A stretch of 64,000 nucleotides of DNA. It comes from Cellulomonas sp. C5510 (GTDB taxonomy: Bacteria > Actinomycetota > Actinomycetes > Actinomycetales > Cellulomonadaceae). The position numbers and the translations under genes are program-made. Below are positions 1 through 7,509 of the stretch, one piece after another (positions within the stretch are counted from its first letter, which is position 1; the number at the start of each line of letters is the position of its first letter). Under the pieces are notes generated by a model. It was not told where the DNA came from, searched no databases, and saw nothing but the letters and a program-made list of their open reading frames with translations. Where the stretch lies: contig NZ_CP081863.1 in assembly GCF_019797765.1 (NCBI RefSeq), positions 46,067-110,066 of the forward strand. The letters run 5' to 3'.

Positions 1-131
1 ACCCCATCGAGGGCCTGATGAAGAGAGGTGCGAGACGTGCGGCTACCCGGCACACCGTCGAGCGTCAGGATCTACCGCCGCAAGGTCCACTAGAGGTGGG
101 CGAGCAGACGGCGGGACCGGAGGAGAGGCAC

Positions 132-470
132 ATGCGAGTGGTGAGGCCCCGAGCAGTCCGCAGTGCCGCATCGAGCGACGAAGCGGCGCGCGAGGTGGAG
201 CCGGGTTCTGGGGGTGCCGAGAATGCTCGGCCGGCAGCGGGACCGCTCTCAGGGTTCTTCTCGTGGCTGATTCTGTGCGTGGTGTTCTGGGTGGGCTTCC
301 CGCGGCTGGAGCTGGCGCCGCCGGAGGTGTCGGACGACGCGCCTGCGGTGCTCACGTTCGCCGCCTCCGTAGCCGCCCGAGTGCCCCACCTGGTGCTGGT
401 CATGGCCGGCGCCGCGGTGGTGACCTACCTTCTGCAGGCGTTCCTCCTGGGCGGCCGCCGGCGCGGGTAG
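132..470 (+). CDS. Hypothetical two-TM membrane protein
   Basis: Small membrane protein of unknown function, 112 residues. The first 45 residues are polar and disordered. Two hydrophobic segments follow, at about residues 48-65 (SGFFSWLILCVVFWVGF) and 89-107 (LVLVMAGAAVVTYLLQAFLL), and the protein ends in a short basic tail. The frame opens further upstream at 18, but the ATG at 132 has a strong Shine-Dalgarno (GGAGGAGAGG) directly in front, so I chose it. I recognise no family. It stands alone at the window edge, so its operon context is unknown. Confidence 0.6.
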   Translation: MRVVRPRAVRSAASSDEAAREVEPGSGGAENARPAAGPLSGFFSWLILCVVFWVGFPRLELAPPEVSDDAPAVLTFAASVAARVPHLVLVMAGAAVVTYLLQAFLLGGRRRG

Positions 471-567
471 ACCGAGGTCTAGCGGTGTCGGTGTTCCTGG
501 GCGACGGGGTGCGGCTCGAGCCCGAGCAACCGCCGCCGAGCAGCACCCCACCCAGGGCCTGAGGACC

Positions 568-858
568 TCAGATCCGACGAACGTCCACGGCCGGGACCCA
601 CACGGCGCCCGTCATGACCCGCAGGTCCGTAAGCCGCACGCGCACAAGCTCGCGCGTCCACTCCACCGCGACCGTCTCGACGAACTCGTCCCCGGCCGGC
701 CACCGCAGGACGACGCGGACCGGGACGGGGTGGTCGACGTCATGGTGCACGCCAGGCGGGACGTCGTGGCCGTTCAGCAGAGGCACGGCCGCCCGCACGC
801 GGGCCATCCCACCGGGGACGACCTCGGGGAGCGAGAGTCGCGGCCGGTCATCGCTCAC
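568..858 (-). CDS. Hypothetical protein, 96 aa
   Basis: Unknown function. The GTG start overlaps the stop of the upstream minus-strand ORF (GTGA arrangement), which supports coupled translation of the two. The product is a soluble protein with no signal or membrane segment. Its C-terminal half alternates hydrophobic and charged residues (VRVVLRWPAGDEFVETVAVE), suggesting a small beta-rich fold. The frame stays open upstream, but the longer version would be Arg-rich shadow sequence. No family recognised. Confidence 0.5.
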   Translation of the reverse strand: MSDDRPRLSLPEVVPGGMARVRAAVPLLNGHDVPPGVHHDVDHPVPVRVVLRWPAGDEFVETVAVEWTRELVRVRLTDLRVMTGAVWVPAVDVRRI

Positions 859-1013
859 GGCCGCCTCGTGACAGCTGAGGCCCAGACCCACACCCAGCCC
901 TCGCGGCCGTGCTCGTCGAGGTAGTGCACGTGTACGACCCGCGGGGTCCAGGCCACGGCCTCGCCGTCGACCTCGACGTCCCGCCCGCGGCCGTCGACGA
1001 TCCACGCCCGCAC
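855..1013 (-). CDS. Hypothetical small protein, 52 aa
   Basis: Short ORF coupled to the next minus-strand gene by a 4-base overlap. The residues (VVHVHYLDEHGREGWVWVWA) look like one compact beta-rich domain. The frame is open further upstream to 1325, but that extension looks non-coding, so I used the GTG at 1013. It could be the 3' remnant of a longer gene, because no good ribosome site precedes the GTG. Unknown function. Confidence 0.35.
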   Translation of the reverse strand: MRAWIVDGRGRDVEVDGEAVAWTPRVVHVHYLDEHGREGWVWVWASAVTRRP

Positions 1014-1372
1014 GGCCGGTGGCAGGTTGTGACTTCTGCCGGTAGATGGCGGTGTTCTCTGGGCGACCGATGGCGGCTCGCTGTGCCGTCGATGCGGCGG
1101 CCGCCGCTCACTGGCGGTGTCCTGCTGGCTGTCTTCGGCGGGACATCGCGACAGACGGTGCTTGGTTAGCCGTTGCTGGGAATCGGACCGACGGTGAACC
1201 GCCCAATCAGTCCTTGGTATCACCCTAGCCAGTCCAGGTAGACGCCCGTGGTCCACGCGATGGCCCGGTGGCTCCGCGAGCAAGGCGGCGCCGATGATCA
1301 GCCCTTCCGGGTCCCTGTGTGCCACACCCAGGTGCGCGGGGTTGCTCGAAGTGGCGCCCGTAGGATCGGGAC
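1014..1372. other. Non-coding stretch, possible element remnant
   Basis: No convincing gene. Positions about 1040-1140 contain the short motif GATGGCGG twice and related GGCGGT words. Such words can mark decayed insertion-sequence ends, but I cannot assign a family. The right end carries the promoter of the next gene: a TAGGAT -10 box at 1361-1366 lies 6 nt before the ATG at 1373, so that gene may be read from a leaderless mRNA. Confidence 0.3.
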
Positions 1373-2101
1373 ATGGGAGATCGACGTGCTTCGGAGATGG
1401 GGGAGAACTACCTCCGGATCATCTGGAAGGCGCAGGAGTGGCCTGGCAGTTCCGTGTCTACGAACGAGATCGCCGAGACTTTGGCGGTAACGCCCTCGTC
1501 GGTGTCAGCCAATCTGAAGAAGCTCGCCCGGGACGGATTGATCGACTACGAGCCGTATGGGCGCATCGGACTTACCCCCGCCGGTCACGAGATCGCCGTG
1601 ATGGTTGTGCGTCGCCATCGCGTCTTGGAGACCTACCTGGTCGAGCGTCTAGGTCTCGGTTGGGATGAGGTGCATGTAGAGGCGCATGCCCTCGAGCATG
1701 CGGTGTCCGACCTTGTTCTGGACCGCATGGATGAGGTGCTCGGCCACCCTGCCCGCGACCCGCACGGAGACCCGATCCCTCGCTCCGATGGGAGCATCGA
1801 GCGCGCTGTGGGGTCCAGCTCCGCAGCGCGTCTGAGTGAGATCGACCCCGGCGCTCACGGATGTGTCATTCGCATCTCGGATCACGAGCCCGAAATTCTG
1901 CGGTATCTCGAAGCGCGGGAGATCAACCTCGGGACCCGTATTCACCTGGATGAGAGGAACCTGGCAGTTGGTTCCGTGTTGATCTCCCATTCAAGCGTGA
2001 CGGGTGAGCGCGTGGGGGATCGCGTCGAGGTCGCCATCGGCGCGGCCGATGCGGTGTGGGTCAGCGTCGACTCATACCCTGTCGACCCTCCTGGTCGCTG
2101 A
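1373..2101 (+). CDS. mntR: DtxR/MntR-family metal-dependent regulator
   Basis: Metal-sensing transcription repressor, 242 residues. The N-terminal winged helix (about 1-70, with STNEIAETLAVTPSSVSANL) is followed by a dimerization and metal-binding region (about 75-145) and a C-terminal SH3/FeoA-like domain (about 160-240). In the metal site the DtxR cysteine is replaced by histidine (EAHALEH), and the conserved H and E of RRHRVLE are present; this favours a Mn-type MntR over an Fe-type IdeR. A TAGGAT -10 box 6 nt before the ATG suggests leaderless translation. Nearby metal transporters are plausible targets, but I see no clear MntR box. The regulated metal is inferred. Confidence 0.8.
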   Translation: MGDRRASEMGENYLRIIWKAQEWPGSSVSTNEIAETLAVTPSSVSANLKKLARDGLIDYEPYGRIGLTPAGHEIAVMVVRRHRVLETYLVERLGLGWDEVHVEAHALEHAVSDLVLDRMDEVLGHPARDPHGDPIPRSDGSIERAVGSSSAARLSEIDPGAHGCVIRISDHEPEILRYLEAREINLGTRIHLDERNLAVGSVLISHSSVTGERVGDRVEVAIGAADAVWVSVDSYPVDPPGR

Positions 2102-2112
2102 TCAGGCTGCAA

Positions 2113-2346
2113 CTACTCCGGCAGGATGTCACCCACGGGTAGCCCGGTGATCGCGTCAGTGGCGGCGGTCGCTCCATCGACAACGCTGGTCGCCTCGTCA
2201 ACGAGGCCGGTTGCGGAGTTCGTGAAGTCCTGCACTACGGTCGTGGCCGACTCGCCGAGGGAGCCCAGGTCGGCTGGCAGCCCAGGGATCTCAAGCCCCA
2301 CCGCCTCCTTCACACCGATGATTGCGTTCTTGAGCGCTTCCCACAT
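2113..2346 (-). CDS. Hypothetical protein, 77 aa
   Basis: Small acidic protein rich in Ala, Thr, Val and Asp (ATTVVQDFTNSATGLVDEAT), probably helical, with no Cys and no clear membrane segment. A good ribosome site (CGGAGGACC) precedes the ATG. It is convergent with mntR, with only 11 bp between the stops. A short partner gene lies directly upstream on the same strand. Function unknown. Confidence 0.6.
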   Translation of the reverse strand: MWEALKNAIIGVKEAVGLEIPGLPADLGSLGESATTVVQDFTNSATGLVDEATSVVDGATAATDAITGLPVGDILPE

Positions 2347-2399
2347 GGGGTCCTCCGTCGTTGTCGGTCAGTACGGTCTGGGTATGGGGATGGGTGAGT

Positions 2400-2546
2400 T
2401 CAGGGTCTCCGGGTCATCTGGGCGCGCAGCCGTGCCAGATGGCGACGGTTCTCCGGCTTGGCCGCCTGCCGTCGGGCTTGGTCGATCACGGTGCGGCCCT
2501 GGGGGCTGCGGACGAATGCGGTCAGCTTCTGGATGAGGTTGGACAT
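2400..2546 (-). CDS. Small basic conserved protein, 48 aa
   Basis: Very short ORF starting at the ATG at 2546 and ending TGA at 2400. The product begins MSNLIQKLTAFVRSPQGRTV and continues with an Arg/Lys-rich amphipathic helix (KPENRRHLARLRAQM). Small proteins of this style (LIQKLTAFxRSPQG) recur in actinobacterial genomes without assigned function. It lies 53 bp upstream of the 77-aa gene on the same strand and may be cotranscribed with it. The ribosome site is weak (GAGCGAG). Confidence 0.6.
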   Translation of the reverse strand: MSNLIQKLTAFVRSPQGRTVIDQARRQAAKPENRRHLARLRAQMTRRP

Positions 2547-2633
2547 CGGGTTTCTCGCTCTCGGGTGGATTCGGCGGGCGTTTCAGGCGGCGGAAGCAGC
2601 GACCCACGGGTCGTGTCGGCCCACTGCTGCGGC

Positions 2634-4943
2634 TCAGTTGCCAGTGCTGCGTGCTCCGGTGGGCACGAGGCTGAACGCACCCTCTTCTTCCTGGGCGTTG
2701 TGCAGGCGTAGGACTGCGTACAGCCCGTAGAGCAGTCGTCGGAGCTCGACGACGTCTTCGGGTTGGACGGTGTCGTTGTCCAAGTTGGTAAGCAGTCGGC
2801 GCAGGCGGCTGACCTGGTGCTCGATTTCCGCGTGGGTGCGGCTGATCGCGGCGGTCGTGTCGGAACTGCCGAGGGCCCGGTCGACCAGCGGCACGAGCAG
2901 CGACTCGTCGGCCCGCTCGTGCGGGAGGAGTTCTCCCTCGAGACGGTCGAGCAGGGTGTGTGCCGGAGCGAGATCGCAGTTCTGCGTGGAGAGGGTGTCG
3001 GCCACGGCCCGGATCTGCTCGACGACGGCGAGCACCGCGTCGTGCTCGACCTTCAGTTCGTGCGCGATGGCGATGTCGGCTGACGGCATCGCGATCGTGT
3101 GGACCTTGCCGGGAAGGACGGCCCGCAGGGCGATGCCGATCGCGAGGATATCGATGACTTCCTGGGTGACCGCACCGGCCGCCGGCGGGAGCAACCCGAC
3201 CGCTGCTGCGACCATCGCGACCAGCGACAGGCCCATACCCACCAGGACCGCCTGCAGGGCGATGCGCTTGGACCGGCGGGCGATGAGGATCGCATCGGCG
3301 AGGGCATCGAGCCGGTCGACTGTCAGGACGACGTCGGCGGCCTCCGATGACGCGGTCGCTCCCCGCGCGGCCAGGGCCACGCCGACCCCCGCGGCGGCCA
3401 GCGCCGGGGCATCGTTCACGCCGTCACCGACCATGATTGTCGCGGCGTGCGCGGCCTCGGACTCGATCGCGGCGAGTTTGTCGGCCGGGTCGCAGTCGGC
3501 CAGCACGGTATCGACCCCGACGATCCGCCCGACGGTGTCGGCGATGTCGGCCCTATCTCCGGTGACCAGGACGACCCGGCTGATGCCGGCCTCGCGCAAC
3601 GTGCGGATCATTCGCGGCGCGTCGGACCGGATCGGGTCCTGGAGAAGGAACGCCCCCGCCGGTTCGCCGTCGATCGCGACGAACACGGTGAGTGAGCCGT
3701 CCAGGTCCGCGCGCCGGCGCACCTGACGCACCCATGCGGGCTGCGTGTCGCCGACGATCCACTCGGCCTTGCCCACTTGCACCTCGTGGGTGCCGACCCG
3801 CCCGCGCAGCCCGTACCCGTGCTCTTCCTGCACGTTCTCGGGCATCTCCAGCGTCAGGCCGCGGCGGGTCGCTGCGGTGACGATCGAGGAGGCGAGGACG
3901 TGCGGGGATACCTGGTCGAGCGAGGCCGCCAGGCGCAGGACCTCGTCGGCGTCCACCCGGTCGCTGGCTGTGACGACGTCGGCCAGGGTCGGCTGCCCCT
4001 GGGTCAGGGTGCCCGTCTTGTCGAAGAGCATGACGCGCCCGGCAGCCAGCCGCTCCAGCGCGCCGCCACCCTTGACGACAACACCGATGCGCGCAGCGCG
4101 GGACAGCCCGGACATGATCGCGATCGGTGCCGCAAGCAGCAGCGGGCACGGCGTCGCGACCACCAGAACGGCGACCGCGCGCACCGCGTCCCCGCTGAGT
4201 ACCCACGCCACGCCAGCTAGCACCAGGGTGAGCGGGACGAAGACAACCGCGATCCGGTCAGCCGCGCGCACGAACGGCGCCGACGACGCCTGCGCTTGCT
4301 CCACGAGGCGCACCACACCCGCATAGGTGGACTCCGCAGCCACCGAGGTCGCGACGAGGTCGATCGGCGGCCCGGCGTTGACCACCCCGCTGCGCACTTC
4401 ATCCCCTGCCGGTCGCTCGACCGGCAGGGACTCCCCCGTCAGCGCGGCTTCGTCCAGGATCCCACCCGACACGAGGCGCCCGTCGACCGGAACGACCTCC
4501 CCCGTGCCCACCAGGATCCGGTCCCCCCTGCAGACCTCGTCCACAGGGACCTCGACGACACTGCCCTCCAGCCGGCGCCGGGCCGTGCGCGGGGCCCGCT
4601 CTACCAGCAGGCTCAGCTCGCGCCGCGCCCGTGCCGCCGCCCTCGCCTCAAGCAGTTGGCCCGAGGCGAGCATCACCGTGATCATCGCGCCTGCGAACGG
4701 CTCGTCTACCCACAGGGCACCAGCCAGTGCGAGCAGCGCGATGACGTCGACGCTCGGCTGACGGCGCCGGATCGCGCCCGCCGTCCACGCGATCGAGAAC
4801 GCCAGCCCGAGTACCGTCCCGGCAACCCACAGCGACTCCGAGAACGGCATGGCACCCAGCAGCCACGCCGCGCCGCCCCCGAGCAACAGCACGGTGGAGG
4901 AGACGAAAAGCAGTAGCTGCACACGACTGCGAATCCACGTCAT
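2634..4943 (-). CDS. P1B-5 metal ATPase with hemerythrin-like C-terminus
   Basis: Heavy-metal P-type ATPase of 769 residues, an inner-membrane metal exporter driven by ATP. Visible motifs: TGES (159-162), TPCP in the transport helix (254-257), DKTGT (from 298), TGDR and GDGVND. The TPC motif in place of CPC/CPH/SPC, together with a C-terminal hemerythrin-like region (from about 635; HERADE, RTHAEIEHQ, RLHNAQEEE), matches subgroup P1B-5, whose characterised members handle Ni and Fe. There is no N-terminal HMA domain. An ArsR-family gene lies upstream on the same strand with an operator-like TTGCGTAA between them, so control by that sensor is likely. The exported metal (Fe, Ni or Co) is inferred. 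Confidence 0.88.
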   Translation of the reverse strand: MTWIRSRVQLLLFVSSTVLLLGGGAAWLLGAMPFSESLWVAGTVLGLAFSIAWTAGAIRRRQPSVDVIALLALAGALWVDEPFAGAMITVMLASGQLLEARAAARARRELSLLVERAPRTARRRLEGSVVEVPVDEVCRGDRILVGTGEVVPVDGRLVSGGILDEAALTGESLPVERPAGDEVRSGVVNAGPPIDLVATSVAAESTYAGVVRLVEQAQASSAPFVRAADRIAVVFVPLTLVLAGVAWVLSGDAVRAVAVLVVATPCPLLLAAPIAIMSGLSRAARIGVVVKGGGALERLAAGRVMLFDKTGTLTQGQPTLADVVTASDRVDADEVLRLAASLDQVSPHVLASSIVTAATRRGLTLEMPENVQEEHGYGLRGRVGTHEVQVGKAEWIVGDTQPAWVRQVRRRADLDGSLTVFVAIDGEPAGAFLLQDPIRSDAPRMIRTLREAGISRVVLVTGDRADIADTVGRIVGVDTVLADCDPADKLAAIESEAAHAATIMVGDGVNDAPALAAAGVGVALAARGATASSEAADVVLTVDRLDALADAILIARRSKRIALQAVLVGMGLSLVAMVAAAVGLLPPAAGAVTQEVIDILAIGIALRAVLPGKVHTIAMPSADIAIAHELKVEHDAVLAVVEQIRAVADTLSTQNCDLAPAHTLLDRLEGELLPHERADESLLVPLVDRALGSSDTTAAISRTHAEIEHQVSRLRRLLTNLDNDTVQPEDVVELRRLLYGLYAVLRLHNAQEEEGAFSLVPTGARSTGN

Positions 4944-5105
4944 CTGAACAGTCTGTGAACCCGCCCGGCTATGTGTCTACGCGCAAAGGAAGTTGTGGCA
5001 CGCCTCATGAGCGATTGCACGGATCACCACAAATCGATCCAGGGCCTTCGCGTGCGTGCGCCTCGGCCATCGCAAGGGGATGGTGGCGCGCTCAGCGCGC
5101 AGCAC

Positions 5106-5113
5106 TTGCGTAA
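5106..5113. promoter_or_regulatory. Candidate ArsR-type operator TTGCGTAA
   Basis: This 8-mer lies between the ArsR-family gene and the P1B-5 ATPase gene and differs by one base from the perfect palindrome TTGCGCAA upstream of the same arsR gene. A shared site would place the ATPase under the ArsR protein. Assignment is by similarity only. Confidence 0.35.
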
Positions 5114-5136
5114 CTTGCCCCGCCCGTGTCGGGGGG

Positions 5137-5454
5137 TCAGTCGCGCAGGTCGAGGATGTGTTCGACGGCTTGGTGGACGAGGGTGACGATGTGGGGGTCG
5201 GTGACTCGGTAGAGCAGGCGTCGGCCATCGCGGCGTGCGTCGATCCATCCGGCCAGGCGCAGCTTGGCCAGGTGCTGGCTGATGCCGGCCTTGGTCCCGC
5301 CGACTGCGGCGACGAGCGTGGTGACGTCGACCTCGTCGTTGGACAGGATCCACAGCAGGTGCAGGCGGCCGGGGGCGCTCAGGAGAGCGAAGACTTCGGC
5401 GGCGTCCTCGAGGACGTCACGAGCCGGCGCGTCGCGGCTTGTCGGCTGGGTCAT
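5137..5454 (-). CDS. ArsR/SmtB-family metalloregulator
   Basis: Winged-helix repressor of 105 residues. The recognition helix region is GGTKAGISQHLAKLRLAGWI, followed by the wing (DARRDGRRLLYRVTD). There is no CVC motif in the DNA-binding helix. Instead the C-terminal helix has D-P-H-I, then H-Q-A-V-E-H, the arrangement of alpha-5-site sensors (CzrA/NmtR type) for Zn, Ni or Co. The ATG at 5454 follows GGAGA. It is divergent from the promoter of the Nramp operon and upstream of the P1B-5 ATPase, so it probably controls one or both. Confidence 0.85.
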   Translation of the reverse strand: MTQPTSRDAPARDVLEDAAEVFALLSAPGRLHLLWILSNDEVDVTTLVAAVGGTKAGISQHLAKLRLAGWIDARRDGRRLLYRVTDPHIVTLVHQAVEHILDLRD

Positions 5455-5490
5455 GACTGTCTCCGGATCGTCGAGTAAGGCAAGACTATA

Positions 5491-5500
5491 GTTGCGCAAC
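5491..5500. promoter_or_regulatory. Perfect palindrome GTTGCGCAAC, probable operator
   Basis: A 10-bp perfect palindrome between the arsR start and the -35 box (5504) of the Nramp operon. On the minus strand it also lies just upstream of a TATAGT -10-like box for arsR. The position suits simultaneous control of both divergent units by the ArsR-family protein. Confidence 0.5.
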
Positions 5501-5503
5501 CAC

Positions 5504-5532
5504 TTGACAGTCCATGTACGGCGCGCTCTACT
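5504..5532 (+). promoter_or_regulatory. Sigma70-type promoter of the Nramp operon
   Basis: A perfect TTGACA at 5504-5509, a 17-bp spacer and TCTACT (4 of 6 matches to TATAAT) at 5527-5532. Transcription would start near 5539, leaving a leader of about 280 nt before the Nramp start codon. Confidence 0.6.
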
Positions 5533-5538
5533 TCTCGT

Positions 5539-5819
5539 GTCGACCGGACGTCTCTGCGCGCCATGGCCGCGCCGGACCCGAAGAGGAGGTGAGGGGTATG
5601 AATCCCGGACATAGTTGCCCGCCCAGCGATCTCCCTTCATCGCCGGTCGGCCCGCGTCTCGGAGAGCTGTAACCCGCTTCCGTCACCATCAGGTCGGCCT
5701 CGCACGTGGCTCCTCGGCGTTGAGGATGTCCGCACCAGGTCGCGCGCCAGCATGCGTGCTCGTCCCCTCTTCCTTCTGCGCCGCCCTCGGGGTGCGCGCT
5801 GCTGCGCTTGGAGCATGTG
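5539..5819 (+). promoter_or_regulatory. Long structured leader with uORF
   Basis: About 280 nt of untranslated leader before the Nramp gene. It contains a uORF with a near-consensus ribosome site. GAGGAG (5583-5588), which overlaps that site, can pair with CTCCTC (5710-5715), and the flanking GTG/CAC can extend the helix, so uORF translation may be gated by folding. Nramp-related Mg transporters are often under M-box riboswitches. Some words here (GGTGAGG, GCCCAGCGATC) are reminiscent of an M-box, but I could not align the full consensus, so the class is left open. Confidence 0.5.
5598..5672 (+). CDS. Proline-rich leader peptide, 24 aa
   Basis: An ATG 8 nt after GGAGG opens a 24-codon ORF encoding a peptide with six prolines (residues 3, 8, 9, 13, 16 and 19; it begins MNPGHSCPPSDLPSSPVGPR). 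It ends 147 nt before the Nramp start. Proline-rich leader peptides sense Mg2+ or proline supply in other bacteria (for example mgtL), so a regulatory role is likely. This is inference; no experiment or homologue search supports it here. Confidence 0.5.
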   Translation: MNPGHSCPPSDLPSSPVGPRLGEL

Positions 5820-7472
5820 ATGACCGCTGAGACGACTGGCCGCAGCGCGGTTCTCGACAGCGCCCACGAGGGCGACATCCAGGGTGCGTTCGGCACGATC
5901 CGCCAAGGCGATGTCGCGCCCCGCACCCGGACCTCGATGCGCCTGAAGACACTGCTGGCGGTCATCGGTCCCGGCCTGATCGTGATGGTCGGCGACAACG
6001 ACGCCGGTGCGTTCGGCACCTACACCCAGGCTGGTCAGAACTACGGCACACGCATGCTGTGGACGCTGCTGCTCCTGGTTCCGGTGATCTACGTCAACCA
6101 GGAGATGGTCCTGCGCCTGGGCGCGGTCACAGGCGTGGGACATGCACGGCTGATCCTGGAGCGGTACGGGAAGTTCTGGGGCGCGTTCAGCGTGATCGAC
6201 CTGTTCGTCCTGAACGCGCTGACGATCGTGACCGAGTTCATCGGCATCAGCCTCGGTCTGACCTACCTGGGCCTGCCGAAGATCCCGGGCGTCTTCGCCG
6301 CCGCCGTCATCGTGATCGCGTCGGTCTCCACCGGGTCGTTCCGACGCTTTGAGCGCGTCAGCCTGTTCCTCGTCGCTGGCTCCATGACGCTGATCCCGAT
6401 CTTCCTGGCGGTCCACCCGCCGGCCGGGCAACTCGTGCACGACTTCGTCGTCCCGGGCCTGCCCGGGGGGTCAGAGCTGTCCACCGTGATGCTGCTGATC
6501 ATCGCCATCGTCGGGACGACCGTCGCGCCGTGGCAGCTGTTCTTCCAGCAGTCGTACCTCATCGACAAGCGCATCACCCCCCGGTTCATCCGCTACGAGC
6601 GGGTCGACCTGTGGATCGGGATCCTCTTCGTGGTCGTCGGCGCCGGCGCGATGATGGCGTTCACCGCGACGGCGTTCGCCGGCACGCGCGGGCAAGGCAA
6701 CTACACCGACGCGCTCGGCGTCGCCCAGGGGCTCGCGGCCCACGCCGGCCACTGGGCCGGGATCCTGTTCGCGATCGCCCTCATCGACGCGTCGATCATC
6801 GGTGCAGCCGCCGTGGGCCTGTCGACGTCCTACGCGCTCGGCGACGTGCTGGGCCTGCGCCACTCGTTGCACCGGCGCCCGTCAGAGGCCAAAGCGTTCT
6901 ACGCGATCTTCGCCGGTCTGCTGCTCGTGTCCGCGGTGATCGTGATCATTCCGGGCAGCCCGCTGGGCCTGCTGACCGAGGGCGTGCAGACGCTCGCGGG
7001 CGTGCTGCTTCCCTCGGCCACGGTGTTCCTGCTGCTGCTGTGCAACGACCGCGGCGTGCTCGGACCGTGGACCAACGGGCGCGGCATGAACATCTTCAGC
7101 GGCGTCATCATCGCCGTGCTGGTCATGCTGTCCACGGTCCTGACCGCCAGCGTGCTGTTCCCCGGCATCACCTCGGTCCAGATCATCGCGATCTTCGTCG
7201 TCGGAACGGTCCTCACCGTTGTCGCCGGGGCGTACCTGGCCTGGACCGCACTTCGCCACCGGAACAAGGCGCCAACTGTTCCGGTCGATCCCGCGCGCCC
7301 CGCCGAGCCGGAGCTCGACCGCGCCACCTGGCGGATGCCTCCGATCGCACTGCTGAGCAAGCCCGTCATGAGCGCCGGTAGCCGGACCGGACTGGCGGTC
7401 TTGCGCGGCTACCTCCTGGTGGCTTCCGCACTCGTCGTCGTCAAGGTCGTCCAGCTCGCCATGGGCTCTTGA
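5820..7472 (+). CDS. Nramp-family divalent-cation transporter, NRMT-like
   Basis: Multi-spanning Nramp-fold cation importer, 550 residues. In canonical Nramps, helix 1 carries DPGN and helix 6 carries a Met-Pro-His. Here helix 1 reads DNDAGAF (D61 kept, Pro and Asn lost) and helix 6 reads TTVAPWQL (Met to Ala, His to Trp). Loss of the metal-selective methionine is the mark of Nramp-related magnesium transporters, so Mg2+ is the likelier substrate than Mn2+ or Fe2+. The start at 5820 is preceded by GGAG with a 6-nt gap; a TTG at 5808 is less likely. The adjacent MgtE-like gene fits a Mg role. Confidence 0.8.
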   Translation: MTAETTGRSAVLDSAHEGDIQGAFGTIRQGDVAPRTRTSMRLKTLLAVIGPGLIVMVGDNDAGAFGTYTQAGQNYGTRMLWTLLLLVPVIYVNQEMVLRLGAVTGVGHARLILERYGKFWGAFSVIDLFVLNALTIVTEFIGISLGLTYLGLPKIPGVFAAAVIVIASVSTGSFRRFERVSLFLVAGSMTLIPIFLAVHPPAGQLVHDFVVPGLPGGSELSTVMLLIIAIVGTTVAPWQLFFQQSYLIDKRITPRFIRYERVDLWIGILFVVVGAGAMMAFTATAFAGTRGQGNYTDALGVAQGLAAHAGHWAGILFAIALIDASIIGAAAVGLSTSYALGDVLGLRHSLHRRPSEAKAFYAIFAGLLLVSAVIVIIPGSPLGLLTEGVQTLAGVLLPSATVFLLLLCNDRGVLGPWTNGRGMNIFSGVIIAVLVMLSTVLTASVLFPGITSVQIIAIFVVGTVLTVVAGAYLAWTALRHRNKAPTVPVDPARPAEPELDRATWRMPPIALLSKPVMSAGSRTGLAVLRGYLLVASALVVVKVVQLAMGS

Positions 7473-7509
7473 CCACCTGCGCTACCGCGTACCGACCAGA
7501 AAGAGCACG

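Noticed and set aside
1040..1140. Possible IS end from repeated GATGGCGG words
   Set aside because: No inverted repeats, target duplication or transposase fragment could be defined.
5590..5720. Firm assignment of an M-box riboswitch in the Nramp leader
   Set aside because: A few words resemble the consensus, but the paired blocks could not be aligned by eye and a uORF with a strong ribosome site occupies the region; kept as an unclassified leader.
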